This document shows positions 34,660 through 45,690 of a stretch of DNA of 64,000 nucleotides, one piece after another. Numbering within the stretch: the stretch's first letter is position 1; each line of letters begins with the position of its first letter. The position numbers and the translations under genes were made by a program. The notes beneath the pieces were generated by a model. It worked only from the letters and a program-made list of their open reading frames with translations. It had not been told where the DNA came from and did not search any database. Source of the DNA: Protopterus annectens. Lineage: Eukaryota > Chordata > Ceratodontiformes > Protopteridae. Where the stretch lies: the NCBI RefSeq assembly GCF_019279795.1, contig NC_056734.1, forward strand, positions 4,854,369 through 4,918,368, in the 5' to 3' direction.

Positions 34660-36600
34660 TATTCAAAGTATTATTGGTCACAGAACCATATACACAAGTG
34701 GATATTGGCAATGATAGCACTTACCACAATCCAAGTAATGCTACGCCAATATCAACTAACTGTGTTCAGTCCAGTCACACACCAAACAGGAGCAATAATA
34801 GCCAAAACCTCAGCCAAAACCTGGCAAAAATTAAGTTAAAGCTATGCTCCACTATCCATATACTGGTGACTGAAAACCTTGAACCATTACTGGAGATGTT
34901 GAGAAAAAATCATTACCCATCAAGTTCAAAATAATGATAATGGTTTGAAAGTTGACCAACCAAAATCAACAATTATACAATTCTAAACAGAAGCAATAGC
35001 AGTCAACACTATACCAAGGTCCCAAGCACAATATAGGAACCCAAATAGTCAGAGCGAACCCTCCAGCAGCAATATCAAGTAATACCTTCTGAAAAAAATA
35101 GAATAAAATAATAAATGTACCATGAATCCAGACAGCTTATTGTCAGTTCCAAAACTGTACAGTGTTTGCAGAAACTATATAAATGACTAAGCTATGAGTT
35201 TACAATAAGTAAGCTATTGAAATTGAATAAGAATTAAACAATCCAAGATCCTTATATACTAAACCTATATAATAAATGATCACCTTATTAATAAGCACCA
35301 AGATCAGCTGGAAAAATATAAATAGCAACCACATAAAATGAAAACAGTTCTAAAGCCTTACCACCTGACTTAGAAAGACTTGAATATAAAAAATTTAGAT
35401 CCTAAAAATATTAGGTAAAGCTGAATAAATACTATTGTAAGCCTATACAATGCCAAGCCTATTTGTAAAAAAGGCAATGCCCAAAAAGTTCTATGTAATC
35501 AACCCTAATAGGCCCAATCAGATGGAAACATTGAATATTGTTGTGAACCATATGAAAAACACATAATTAGCCATCCATATTGAAAATGAAGTGTTATAAG
35601 ATAATGATGTATAAATGAACAATATGAATGAGTCCAATCAGTACAAACCCCCAAAGGCTTGACAATAACCTGCGAGAAACTGTCCATTAATTTATAATAT
35701 TATAAACTCCCCACCATTGGTATTTACATTATTACACATGCACATTTGCCATAAGCTTTATTTGCACTATCCCCAAAACAAGTTGTTGGCAATCAAAGAT
35801 GTAATCCTGATGATAAAATATCATCAAAATCAGTTATTTCATCAAAACCAGAAACCAGGCCTATAAATACCTGGTTAAAGCTTGTAAATAACTTGTTTCA
35901 ACATTGCCCAAAAAGTGTAACAACATATTAATAGACAGATCCCATCAATGGGCCAATAAGCGTACACAGTAAAGACATAAATAGCCAGCCATGCTGATAA
36001 TAAAAAATGCCAAAACAAAACATATAGTTATGTCCATTCAGTCAGAAAATATTTTATGACTTGGCAATAGGTTCCGAAGAGCTGCCCGATAATCCAAATG
36101 ATGTTACTATACCACCGCTAGTCCCTATGGTATTCGACATCCTCCTTCATCAAAATCGTGGTAATTCTGATAGCCCAAAATTATAATGAAGCATACATAC
36201 ACTCCCATTTGGTGAAATGGGTCCCAATATGGAACTTGAAAATTATAAGTCCCAAAAAAGTATATAAACAATATGCTCCAGCCGAAGAAAAAGCCAGGCA
36301 AAGCAGTACCTGCTCAGTGTTACAAGAATAGAATACCAACACTTGAGCTATGAATCATGAATAGTTAAAGTCCCAAACATAGAAAAAATATTTCAGTCAA
36401 AAAACAAAAAGCCAGGCTAAACAGTACCTGTTCAGTGTTGGAAGAGTTGAATATCAACACTTGAAAGGGAGGTTAGCCGCATATACGTTAATCAATACAC
36501 CAAGCCACATCGAATGTATAGAACCCAAAAAACACAAATCCAACATCCATCTGCAGTGTAATCAAAACGTGGAAGGGATAAATATCCAAATATATCCAAA
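34660..36600 (-). repeat. PLE-B 5' non-coding region with degenerate tandem repeats
   Basis: No coding is visible. Two levels of repetition can be seen. A block AGCCAGG(C/T)(A/T)AA(G/A)CAGTACCTG...CAACACTTGA at 36290-36345 recurs at 36409-36464, a period near 119 bp. A weaker longer period of about 400-430 bp links TGCCCAAAAAGT at 35479 with 35908, and a segment near 35627 with 36030. These may be 5' regulatory repeats of the element. Confidence 0.5.
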
Positions 36601-36720
36601 ACCAATCAGAGAGCACTATAACTGAACCTAGAGAAGGTAAAAAACATATTAAGTGGCTGCAGATGCGACCATGCAGCCAGCATCAGGTCCACAGGCCGCC
36701 AGCAGGATACAGAAACAAGT

Positions 36721-37041
36721 GTAACCGCAAAACAAGTCCTCCTGCATGAAAGGCAATTGCACGGCTCCACAAAGTAAAGTACATCCAAAAAGACAATGAG
36801 CCAGCAAACTGTGACCTGAAATAATTTTTAATTAATGCAGCATAAAAAACAAGTAACCAGACCAGTTTCGGCTGGTAAGAAACACAGCCTTCATCAGTGT
36901 GAGCATAAAAACAAGTACTACTGTTTATATACCTGCATCTTAATTAATCAAAACTTTCACTGGTTCATTTAAAATTGCTCATTAAGTCCAGGTGGAAATA
37001 ATCCACCTAGCTTTACAATCCATTTTTTCTCTTTAGAATCT
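36721..37041 (-). mobile_element. PLE-B pseudo-LTR (3' end of an upstream, truncated tandem copy)
   Basis: This minus-strand segment matches the PLE-B 3' UTR and terminus (31375-31580 plus 30149-30263) and lies directly upstream of the element's 5' region. That is the partial-tandem pseudo-LTR arrangement typical of Penelope-like elements. It is truncated at 37041, where it meets the inverted fragment 37042-37547. It carries the best preserved hammerhead of the PLE-B family. Confidence 0.8.
36866..36897 (-). ncRNA. Hammerhead-like motif in the PLE-B pseudo-LTR, best preserved in the window
   Basis: On the minus strand: CTGATGA (36897-36891), A, GGCTG (36889-36885), a 10-nt loop, CAGCC (36874-36870), GAAA (36869-36866), then CTGGT. 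Both core boxes are exact and stem II is five perfect pairs closed by the canonical G-C next to the core. Stem III, CTGG, is an imperfect palindrome compared with CCGG in the 3' copy. Confidence 0.7.
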
Positions 37042-37547
37042 GTTTCAATCATTATAAACATTCTCATGACAAAAGTTGGTCTCAAGTGACACAAACTACT
37101 ATTACAGCTGAACCTTTGATTGGATGCTTTCCATGTGGCCACTGTATACACTGTGATAAAATATTTAAGCCCAACCAGTTCACGAGTAAAAACTGTGACA
37201 TTGTGTATGACATAAAATTTTTTGCCAATTGCAGCAGCGATTGGCTTGTATATCTAGCCACATGTACTTGTGGATCTTTCTATATTGGCCAAACATCTTG
37301 TCCACTCAGACTGAGAATCTGAGAGCATGTAAGTAACATTAAGAACAAAAAATCCAACAATGCACTATATAAACATTGTATGTTACACAAATCAGCTAAA
37401 TTTACATTTATGATTATTGATGTGGTAAAGGGAAATAAATTAAATAAAACAGGTTGGCATTCCAGTCTAGATTCTAAAGAGAAAAAATGGATTGTAAAGC
37501 TAGGTGGATTATTTCCACCTGGACTTAATGAGCAATTTTAAATGAAT
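37042..37547 (+). pseudogene. Inverted PLE-B 3' fragment encoding the GIY-YIG domain, head to head with the pseudo-LTR
   Basis: The plus strand encodes FNHYKHSHDKSWSQV, CFPCGHCIHC and WLVYLATCTCGSFYIGQTS, a stop replacing Arg in RISEH (TGA at 37321), then KLNKTGWHSSLDSKEKKW and the C-terminal FPPGLNEQF. It is more than 90% similar by eye to the minus-strand copy at 31.7-32.0 kb. Its 5' end abuts the 5' end of the opposite-strand pseudo-LTR at 37041/37042, so about 80 bp at each side form an inverted repeat. It stops at 37547 against a CR1. Confidence 0.8.
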
Positions 37548-37548
37548 T

Positions 37549-39180
37549 TATATAAGCCTAGCCAGAACAATTCCCTGGCTATTTCTTCCTACAGTATTTA
37601 CTTCCCTGGACCTCTGTCTAGCAGGGCGACTGATGTGATTCCTGGACTGAATTTCCTATCTCCCATCCAATCATCAAGGTTCCTTTTGACGAGGGCAAAA
37701 GAGGTGCTCTGCTTGACATGTATGGGCAATCTGTTCCAGAGTCTGGGGATTCTCTGGGTCAAGAACCTGTCCCTCCAGCATGTTTTGTTCATTGTGATGA
37801 CTAAGTTTAGATCTCTGGAGCTGAGGGATTGGGATTTCTTTAAGTGTAGCATGTCCAACAGCTCTGGGTTGACATGGCCTTGTATGTAAAGCAGAGATTG
37901 ACTCTGAGTAGATGATATGTGACAGAGTATAGATGGAGTGTTTTTAGACGGTCAGCATAGGGCATCTGCTTTAGGCCTGTGATTCTTTTAGTGAGGTATT
38001 TCTGTGGCCTTTCCAGTTGTTGCAGATGTCTTCAGAGGTACATACCAAACGGGACGTTGTATTCTATAATGGCTCTAATGAGGGATGAGTACAGTGGGAC
38101 AATGACCTCCTTTTTTCTGAATGAAAAGGCCTTAGTGATGAGGTGCGCCACATAGAAGAATTTCCTGACTGTTGTGGTGATGTGGTTATTGAAGGTGAGA
38201 CCACTGTCCACCTGTGTCCCAAAGTCTCTTATCACACTTTTGGTGTTTAGTGTATGGCCACCTGTGTGGCAATTCATGGGTACATGTTTTTTTTCAAAAG
38301 GGGATAACTATACATTTCTTGGCATTGAGCTTGAGCCCATGGCTCCGGCACCAAGCATCTGGATCTGTAAGGCCCTTTTGTTGAATATCCACATCATTTG
38401 GGAATTCAGTAATGGCTCCCAGTTTGCAGTCATCTGCAAACATTTTTAGCCAGAGTCCCTTAGTGTTGGCCTGTACTTCAGAGAAGTAGGTGCCAAACAA
38501 GAGCAGTCCCAGGACTGAACCCTGAGGTACTCCACTTGTCACTTGTCTGGAGCTGGATTTGGAGTCGGGTACTTTTACAGTGTGGGTTCTGTCAGTAACC
38601 AGTTGGCAACCCATCGAGTGACATAGGGATTAATGCCCAGTGTAGTATGTTTAGCTATGATTCAGAGTGGGGGATGGTGTCAAAGGCCTTGGCAAGCTCC
38701 AGATAGGCTGTGTGGACCACCTTACCCTTGTCCATGGCTCTGGAGACTGATTCAAAGAAGTCAATCAGGTTCAGGAGACAAGATTGGCCCTTCACGAACC
38801 CAAACTGCGTGGGGTCCAGTATTTGAAAGTTGCCAATGTCTTTGTTTATAAGTTCTATGATAATACTTTCCATGGCCTTGCAGATCAGGCTCGTCAGACT
38901 GATGGGGCGATAGTTCCCAGGATCCAAGGTGGATCCCCCCTTGTTGAGTGGGATAAATGTAGCTGTACGCCACGCAGTGGGCACAAAGCCTGATGTGAGG
39001 CTATGATTAAATATGACACTTAGGTGAGGTGCCAGTTCATTTTGTAAATCATGTAGAACACAGCCTGGGATGTCGTCTGGTCCCTTGGATGCTGTATTCT
39101 TAGCTTTGGAGAATGCAATTTTTACCTGTGTGGTCATTATTATAGGAATTTGGCAATCTTTCATTATTGAGATGGGCCCT
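37549..39180 (-). pseudogene. CR1 LINE (CR1-D), 5'-truncated, RT to 3' UTR
   Basis: Minus-strand pieces in order: VKIAFSKAKNTASKGPDDIP, NYRPISLTSLICKAME, TQFGFVKGQSCLLNLIDFFE, AYLELAKAFDTIPH, then (new frame) TSGVPQGSVLGLLLF and KMFADDCKLGAI (catalytic FADD intact), WCRSHGLKLNAKKC. A later frame holds VIRDFGTQVDSGLTFNNH and IIEYNVPFGMYL, and the last one KSQSLSSRDLNLV, RLWNRLPIHVKQ and LVKRNLDDWM. The terminal 8-bp repeat is missing; the copy ends at AAGCCTAGCC next to the PLE fragment. Three to four frameshifts only, so it is younger than CR1-A. The fragment starts in the linker before the RT. Confidence 0.8.
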
Positions 39181-40212
39181 GTTACTTAATAAATGAGGCA
39201 CATAATGTACTTAATGGATCAAGTACCAGACAGATGGAAAGCAATCTTTAAACTGTCAACTAACAGGAGTAAGGTCCATTGTATCGGCAGTCAGCTAAGA
39301 GAACCTTCAAAAATCAATCAACAGACTGTTAGTTCTTGACCAGTTTTGAGCTTGACAAGCATCCCACTTAAGGTACATCTTTTTTAATGTGCATCATTTT
39401 AGAAATAACACATTTAGTTTTAGCACTGTTTGTTAGTTACTTAACAACACATCATATAAGCTTCACCAAAAGAAACATGACAAGAGACAAATCTACATTT
39501 TTGATTATGCCAGAATCTTGTACTGATGTTTAAATGCCTAGTTTTATATCACATTTTGTATAACTGTATTGATGGTTAAGTGCCTAATTTTATATCAAAT
39601 TTTGTATCTTTTTGTTTATAAGCATTATCTGAGCAATGCATTTTTGCACATTAGAACTGCTTTCATTGTTTACTTATAGAAACATTCTAAGCTGTCCACT
39701 AAAAATTCATAGCACCCTTGTTTCTCAGATACTGCCAGCATGTAAGTGTCCCAGCATGTCCCTGTTCTGCCCATCTTTGTTTTTTTATACATAAAATATA
39801 ATGGCCAAAACTGCCACTTGAATATAAGGTTAGGCTTCTTAAGATCCTCACAGATTAGTTGCCTAGTAAGTAGCTATGAACCTCTGGTGCTTTCCATTAT
39901 AGCAACAGAACTGTATAGTTCTGCCAAATGCTTGACAATACTTTTTTCAAAGTTATTAAATAGGCAGAAAAATAGGAGGGAAAAGGTAAATAATGCATCA
40001 CAGTATGCCATACAGTCTTCATGTGTCATTCCTAAGTTATTAGTTTTACTGTATTTGTGGAGACAAATGCAAAACGGTGTATCAGGAGAAATAATCCCAG
40101 TGCCCCTCTAGCTATACAGGTAAGAACCAATGTGTCACCTAATGCAAATGCAAAGGAAACAGATTTACATGGCTTACATGCCCATTCATAATTCATACAA
40201 TCTGGGCATAAC
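39181..40212. other. Mostly unassigned; short CR1-type 3' tail near 39.83-39.88 kb
   Basis: At about 39829-39880 (+) AAGGTTAGGCTTCTTAAGATCC then TTGCCTAGTAAGTAGCTATGAAC resembles the end of the plus-strand CR1s at 29.2 and 23.1 kb. Upstream of it I see no CR1 coding. The rest is AT-rich without motifs. Confidence 0.45.
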
Positions 40213-40445
40213 TTGTTAAAGATATTATGAACAAAACAACAATAAACTGAATAAATAAAATAAGAAAGAGCAATACGGCTCACAGACAGATACCAGAAAC
40301 CTTTATTTAGCGCTTGAGTCAGCTGTCAGAATTGACAAGAAGTCAATGACTTCTTTCTTCCTGGATGAAAGCGCTAAATAAAGGTTTCTGGTTTCTGTCT
40401 GTGAGCCGTATTGCTCTTTCTTATTTTATTTGTTAAAGATATTAT
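40213..40445. mobile_element. PLE-E: 201-bp head-to-head palindrome of PLE-like 3' ends, with 16-bp target duplication
   Basis: TTGTTAAAGATATTAT at 40213-40228 and 40430-40445 flanks an inverted pair. The left arm (minus) and right arm (plus) both read outward AAGCGCTAAATAAAGGTTTC, TGGTNTCTGTCTGTGAGCC, GTATTGCTCTTTCTTATTTT. The left arm has about 25 bp more at its 3' end. The right arm keeps GATGAAAGCGC, the hammerhead box 2 plus palindromic GCGC seen in the PLEs. The centre, 40337-40355, is an AAGAAGTC/GACTTCTT hairpin. It encodes no protein, and PLE origin is inferred from these shared end features. Confidence 0.65.
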
Positions 40446-40592
40446 AATAGAGGCAGGGCTTTTAATAAGAGACCATTAGAGTAGGTAATTCCAGTCTAAC
40501 AGTCCTCAGGCAGAATATGTGCGTTAAGTAGAAAAAATGTTCAGTAAGGATGTGTATTGAAACATACTCCAGACGGTTCAGTGTACAACGTT

Positions 40593-41702
40593 TTTTATTT
40601 ATTTATTGCATTTGGTTACTAGGAAAGTCAAACTAAGCTAAAATCGCTTTTTAGCAGAGGCCCTGGGAGAATAGCTCCAGTAGTTACATTAAAACAATTT
40701 ACAAAACATTTGCTAGTGCTACAACATATTAACTCCAGTAAAATGCATTTTGAAATGACAGGAAATTATATAGTCAAGTTGCAAAGCATGTTATAATATA
40801 GCAGTGAATACATAAATCCTGCAATGACACTGATTGTGCAAATAAGTAGCAGAAGTTGAAGCAGCCCTCACAGGATGTAAATCGTGATCATAGTTGATAT
40901 AATTATAACTGGATCATCACTGAGAATGTTAGACATGAAAGTGGTAAGTAATGTGAAAGTAATGTGAGAAATATGTTATTGAACAGGTGAGAAATAAAGG
41001 TTAGCCTGGGGAAGTACAAGAACATTCCCAAGAGTTTCGTAGATGTTGTCTTAACTGACTTTTGAAGGATTTTAAGTGGTCTGTTTGTTTTACAGAGGGG
41101 GGGGGGTGAATTCCAGAGTTTCAAGACTTAGTTGGAGTATAGTTAGTCACCTGTTTAACTGTTTGATTTGGGTATACCAAATTGGTGCTTGTAGCCTGCT
41201 CTAAGGATTCTGTTTGGGGAGTAAGGTGAGATTGTGCCTATCAGAGATGGAGAACTTTATGGTTTGTGAATGAGGTTATGTAAGAGATAAAGTTAGGTGA
41301 TGGGGCAACTCTAACCAATTTGTTAGTCTTAAGGCTATTCAGTGGTGTGTTTTGTGTTGCAAATTTGGCCACTTTATTTTAACGTTATCCCAGTTTAGAT
41401 CTTTGGGCAGATTGTAGCTTGGTGAAGATGGGTGAAGCATCTAGGAGTATAAAGAGAAGGCACCTTTCTGCAAAGTGTTTATGTGCGCTGTCTGTTAGGT
41501 AAGGTTTGATCCTGTATAGTCAGCACAGTTTTTGGTGAGTTTTCATAATGACTAAGTTTATGCAGTAGTCAGATTTTATGTTTCCATTTATTATTACTCT
41601 TAATAGTTTAGTCTGGTTGATGACTTCTAGTTTTGTTTTCTCAGCTGATGTAATAATGAAGGATAGCTTTTGATTATTATGTTGTTTGGGGTAAATAGCA
41701 TT
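40593..41702 (-). mobile_element. LINE-Z copy, 5'-truncated and decayed
   Basis: The minus strand ends with the family tail (GGGCCTCTGCTAAAAAGCG region and a TTTATTTATTT complement at 40593-40610). The C-terminal ORF2 remnants include ALRLTNWLELPHHLTLSL, close to LKQLGWLELPHHLSFTQL at 6.4 kb, and KTNRPLKILQKSVKT. Frames are broken. The copy abuts the 3' end of CR1-B at 41702/41703. Confidence 0.65.
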
Positions 41703-42204
41703 ATAGGTTCATAGGTTCATAGGTGTGTACTAGGCTAATGGCCCTGGAGCCTTTTACAAGCCTAGCCCATAGGATTACCCTGGCATCGTGCCACCCAACC
41801 TTAGTTCCCAGAGCCTCTGTTAAGTTGTGCCACTAGAGTGATCCCCGCGGTGAATTTTCTGTTTCCCATCCACTCATCAAGATTTCTCTTGAAGAGAGCC
41901 AGTGAGGCACTCCGCTTGACATGTATGGGAAGCCTATTCCATAGCATGGGCAGTCTCTTGGGTTATGAACCTGTCCCTCCAGCTTGTTCTGTTGATTGTG
42001 GTAATGAGGTTGAGGTCTCTGGAGCGTGTAGTGTGGAGGGATTGGGATTTCTTTAGATGTAGCATTTCTAACATGGCTGGGTCAGACATGGCTTTGTAAG
42101 TCAATCATATATCACCTCTAAGTAGGCAATATGAGACAGAGAATACTTGGAGTTTTTTGAGTCTGTCCATATAGGACAATTGTTTAAGGCCTAGAATCCT
42201 CTTT

Positions 42205-44600
42205 GTGAGGTACATTTACGGCCTCTCCAGTTGTAGCAAGTGTCTAGTGAGGTACATGCCAAATGGGGCATTGTACTTGATGACTGGCCTAATGAGGGAA
42301 GAGTATCTTAGTAATAAGATTTGCCACATAGAAACACTTTCTGACCACAGTGGCAATGTGGTGGTCAAAAGAGAGGTTGTTGTCAACCTATGTTCCCAGA
42401 TCTCTTATAAAACCTGTGTTCTGTGGACTACCATCGATGTGGTAATTCATGGGAACCAGGTTTTTCCCAATGGGAACGATGACACTTTTTTTGGCATTGA
42501 GCTTAAGCCCATGGTTTTGACACCAGTCATTGGTCTCAGTGAGGCCTTGCTGTAGGATGTCAACATCACTTGGAGAGTTAATTATGGCTCCTGACTTGAA
42601 ATCGTCTGTGAACTTTGTCAGCCGGAGTCCATTTGTGTTGGCCTGGACTTCAGAGAAGTAGATACCAAACAGGAGAGGACCCAGGACCAAACTCTGTGGG
42701 ACTCCACTCATGATGGTCAGCAGTCTGACTTGGCGTCAGCTACATTCACACTGTGGGTTCTCTCTGTGAGCCAGTTTGCAACCCACCTAGTGATACAAGG
42801 ATTGATGCCTAGCTTAGTGAGTTTTTCTAGGATTTCTGAGTGGGGAATGGTATCAAAGGCCTTAGCCAGATCAAGGTAGGCTGTATGAACCACCTTGCCT
42901 TCATCCACAGCTCTGGTGACTGACTCAGAGAAGTTGACCAGGTTGAGCAGGCATGATATAGCCTTCACAAAACCAAACTTGTGGGATCCAGAGTTTGGAG
43001 ATTCCCTATATACTTGTTTATTAGGTCCATGATGATGTGTTCCATAGCTTTGCATATCAGACTTGTCAGGCTAATGGGGCAATAGCTCCCAGGGTCTGTA
43101 GTCACTCCTCCTTTGTGGAGAGGGATGACTGTAGCAGTGTGCCATTTGGTAGGGACAAAGCCTGAGGTGAGGCTGTGATTGAACAGGGCACACAGGTGAG
43201 GTGCCAGCTCAGTCTGTAGTTCATGTAGAACACAGCCAGGGATATTGTCAGGTCCCACATAAGTTGTATTCTTGGCCTTGGACAGTGTTGTTTTAACCTG
43301 TGCAGCTACAATACTGGGTGCCTGGCAATCTACTGGTATTGTGATTAGTCCTTTGGGGGGAGAGAGGGGTAAAGTTGACACTGAATCTGTCAGCCAGAAT
43401 ATTGGCAAAATCTGTTGGCTCAGTATAAGAGGTGCCATTGTGCAACAGCTTCGAGCAAATCTTGGTATTGTCATGGAGATTCTTTACATAACTATAGAAG
43501 GCCTTTTGGTTGCCTTTACTATCTGCTGCAATTCTGTTTTTATAGCTAGCTTTAGAGGATTTGATGAGGGATCTCAACTTTTTGTTGACGCTGATAAGGG
43601 AGTTTTTCCATTCTTGGGACTTCACCTTATTTCACATCGGTTTCCTCCTTCTGTTGTAGAGTTTGCTTATGGCAGGTGACCACCAGATTGGCTTCCTTGT
43701 TTTGGAAGAGAGCGTCTTGGTTCTATTGGGTATGGCAAGATCCATGCATTTGTGTATGTGTTCATATAGGGCATTAGTGTATGATTTGGCGGCCATGCAG
43801 CTGTTCTCTAATTGCATGGGTGCCATGAAGTTAGCCGCCTCTGATTTTAGGAGCCCAAAGTTAGCTTTGGAGAAGCTTTTCATGGTGGTTACCTTTGCGG
43901 GGGGTGGGAGGGATGGGGATTTCCAAGGTGATTAGTTTGTGGTCGGATCTAACCAGAGAGGAGTTGACTGCTGGTAAAGAGCAACGGTCGCCCATGTTAG
44001 TAATGACCAGGTCAAGGATGTTGCTACCTCTAGTGGGGGTACGAATGAGTTGGTCCAGGGTATTGGAATTAATGAATTCCAGGAAACGTTGGACAAGTGT
44101 ATTGGTACATGAATAGTTTTCCCAGTGAATGGAGGGGTAGTTGAAGTCACCCAGTATGAGAGTGTTAGGTTAGACCGTAATATTCTCCAGGGTGCTTAGG
44201 AACATGGAGTGCGAGTCTTGGGTCATGGTTGGGGACCTATAGCAGGCTATGATCTGAGTCACTGTCTTACCCTATGTTAGCTGCACCTGAAGTATCTCTG
44301 ATGCGTTATGTTGGGCTACCAGTCTGGAGGTGTGCGCATCCTTTACGAATATGAAAACACCACCACCTTTGGAGCTTCAGTCCAAGTTCTGGGGCTGAAA
44401 GGTGTGGAATGAGTTATAGACTGGTAGTGCAGGGGTGCTTTCTGCTGCCTTGAACTACGTCTCTGTTACAGCACAAATGTTGTTCTTCATTTTAAGGAGT
44501 GCTTTAAGCAAGTGCATTTTGAGATTTAGACTTCTAGCATTACGCAGCATGACTCTCAGATTGCATTTGTTTGTAGCTGTTACGGTGGTGATTTGGTCTT
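42205..44600 (-). pseudogene. CR1-B ORF2: endonuclease and RT, frameshifted
   Basis: Order on the minus strand: LRVMLRNARSLNLKMHLLKA and NNICAVTET (endonuclease start), a GDFN.P.I.W region near 44120, KSFSKANFGLLKSEAANFM, KTRKPIWWSPAISKLYNRRR, ASYKNRIAADSKGNQKAFYS, STLPLSPPKGLI, NTTYVGPDNIPGCVLHEL, YCPISLTSLICKAMEHI, LDLAKAFDTIPHSEILEKL, SGVPQSLVLGPLLFGIYF, TKFTDDFKSGAI (FADD reads FTDD), WCQNHGLKLNAKKS. At least six frame changes. Linker and RT order agree with CR1-A and CR1-D. Confidence 0.8.
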
Positions 44601-44639
44601 TGGAACACCAACTAAAAAAGGTACTATAGGGGTGCCAAG

Positions 44640-45676
44640 AGCCTTGGCCAGTATCTGGAAGCCCAGGGGTGACAGATGCAGGCCATCTCTGGCAAAGCAT
44701 CGAGGTCTGTCAATTATGTCATCCCAGGCAGACAGATACTTAATCCCCTAAGAATGACACCAGAAACTTAGCCAATTGTTGAAATCAAACATTTTCTGCT
44801 TGAACTGTGGTATCATTCTGGGTGATGGTAGGAGGCTGCTCAGGGCTAGGGTCATACTCGCCTGAGCTACATAATCTGAGAGCTCCTCCATGTCTCTTTT
44901 CATGTAGTCCAGGGAGATATGTCTTAGGTCATTCACACGCAGATGAACAATGACAGAGTCATATTTGTACCTGTTGTTGAGGGACCTGAGTGCATGCATT
45001 ATGTGGTGGATCCTGGCACCTGACAGGCAGCTAACTGTTACTTTCTCCTTATTCAACCTACTGAGTGTGACATCACTGTGGCTCACTATCGAATCACTTA
45101 TGACTAGTGTGTTGGGCATGCTGTTTTGCCTTAGGAGTTTTGGTTTAGTGGCACACTGTTTAGGAGAGTTATGTATTGATTAGTGTTGTGTTGTGGTGGT
45201 CTAGTGCATTTCTGCCTTGGAGGTCTCTGCTGCTTGTGTAGTTTATTATTGAGAGCCTCCGTGAAGGTGGGTGTGTGGTTTGTGTTTTTATGTGAAGGCA
45301 GTGCTGGTGTGTGCTCTGGAGAGCTATGTGTTCCATGTAGTGTGGTGCAAGTGTTGACCTTTTTCTCCTGACCAGCTATTCCGGTCTTGGCTGGAGACTG
45401 AGTGGCTTCCAAGTTGGATATATAAGTGCATCTCTCGCAAGTCTGAGTGTTGGGAGGTAAGAGGAGAGGGTTGTCAGTGTACATGAGGCAGTTGCTACAT
45501 TGCTTCAGGATGCCCAAACTCACCAGGTTAATAGGAGAGAGCACAGGGAACTGACCTTTAGACATGCCTGGAGGGGTGGGCATTAATAATAAGTACTGGA
45601 GCTGTTTTCTTGTAGAATGTTTAGTGCTGGTAGTACTTTTGTGTGCTACAATAATTGCTACAAGAATTTTGGTCAA
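44640..45676 (-). pseudogene. CR1-B ORF1: zinc-ribbon-like Cys motif and GDSL/SGNH esterase
   Basis: The best start is the Met of MSKGQFPVLSPINLV, supported by the CR1-E start MSKGQLS. The Cys motif is CSNCLMYTD...TCERC, two CxxC pairs about 20 residues apart. A Thr/Pro/His-rich linker follows, then a frameshift near 45125 into the esterase: TLVISDSIVSHSDVTLSRL (block I, GDS now SDS), SVIVHLRVNDLRHISLDYMK (block III GxND, with R for G), LSSLLPSPRM. Another frameshift leads to RPRCFARDGLHLSPLGF, an intact DGxHLSxxG block V. Its presence in four copies here supports an original active-site function. Confidence 0.8.
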
Positions 45677-45690
45677 GTGCTAGACTAATA

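Larger units (their letters stand above)
30149..36720 (-). mobile_element. PLE-B: long minus-strand Penelope-like element, interrupted by PLE-C
   Basis: Running right to left: 5' non-coding region with repeats (36720-34660), N-terminal ORF (34658-33753), RT and GIY-YIG region (33735-31678) and 3' UTR (31677-31376) with a hammerhead-like motif. Then PLE-C is inserted (30264-31362), and the last 115 bp lie at 30149-30263. The 3' terminus is fixed because 30149-30263 matches 36721-36835 in the upstream pseudo-LTR, after which the sequences diverge. Without PLE-C the element is about 5.5 kb. It has two in-frame TAG codons and two homopolymer frameshifts, so it is only lightly damaged. Confidence 0.85.
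41703..45690 (-). mobile_element. CR1 LINE (CR1-B), about 4 kb, both ORFs present but frameshifted
   Basis: The minus strand carries ORF1 (45676-44640), ORF2 (44600-42200), a 3' UTR with GGCTAGGCTTGTAAAAGG, and a terminal CCTATGAACCTATGAACC at 41703-41722. It is a different subfamily from CR1-A and CR1-C: its ORF1 starts MSKGQFP, as does CR1-E at the right edge of the window. No 110-bp monomers are visible upstream, so the 5' UTR is missing or different. Confidence 0.85.

Noticed and set aside
43272-45371. Long plus-strand ORFs across 43.2-45.4 kb (135, 91, 90 and 77 codons)
   Set aside because: They are antisense shadows of CR1-B ORF1 and ORF2 on the minus strand.
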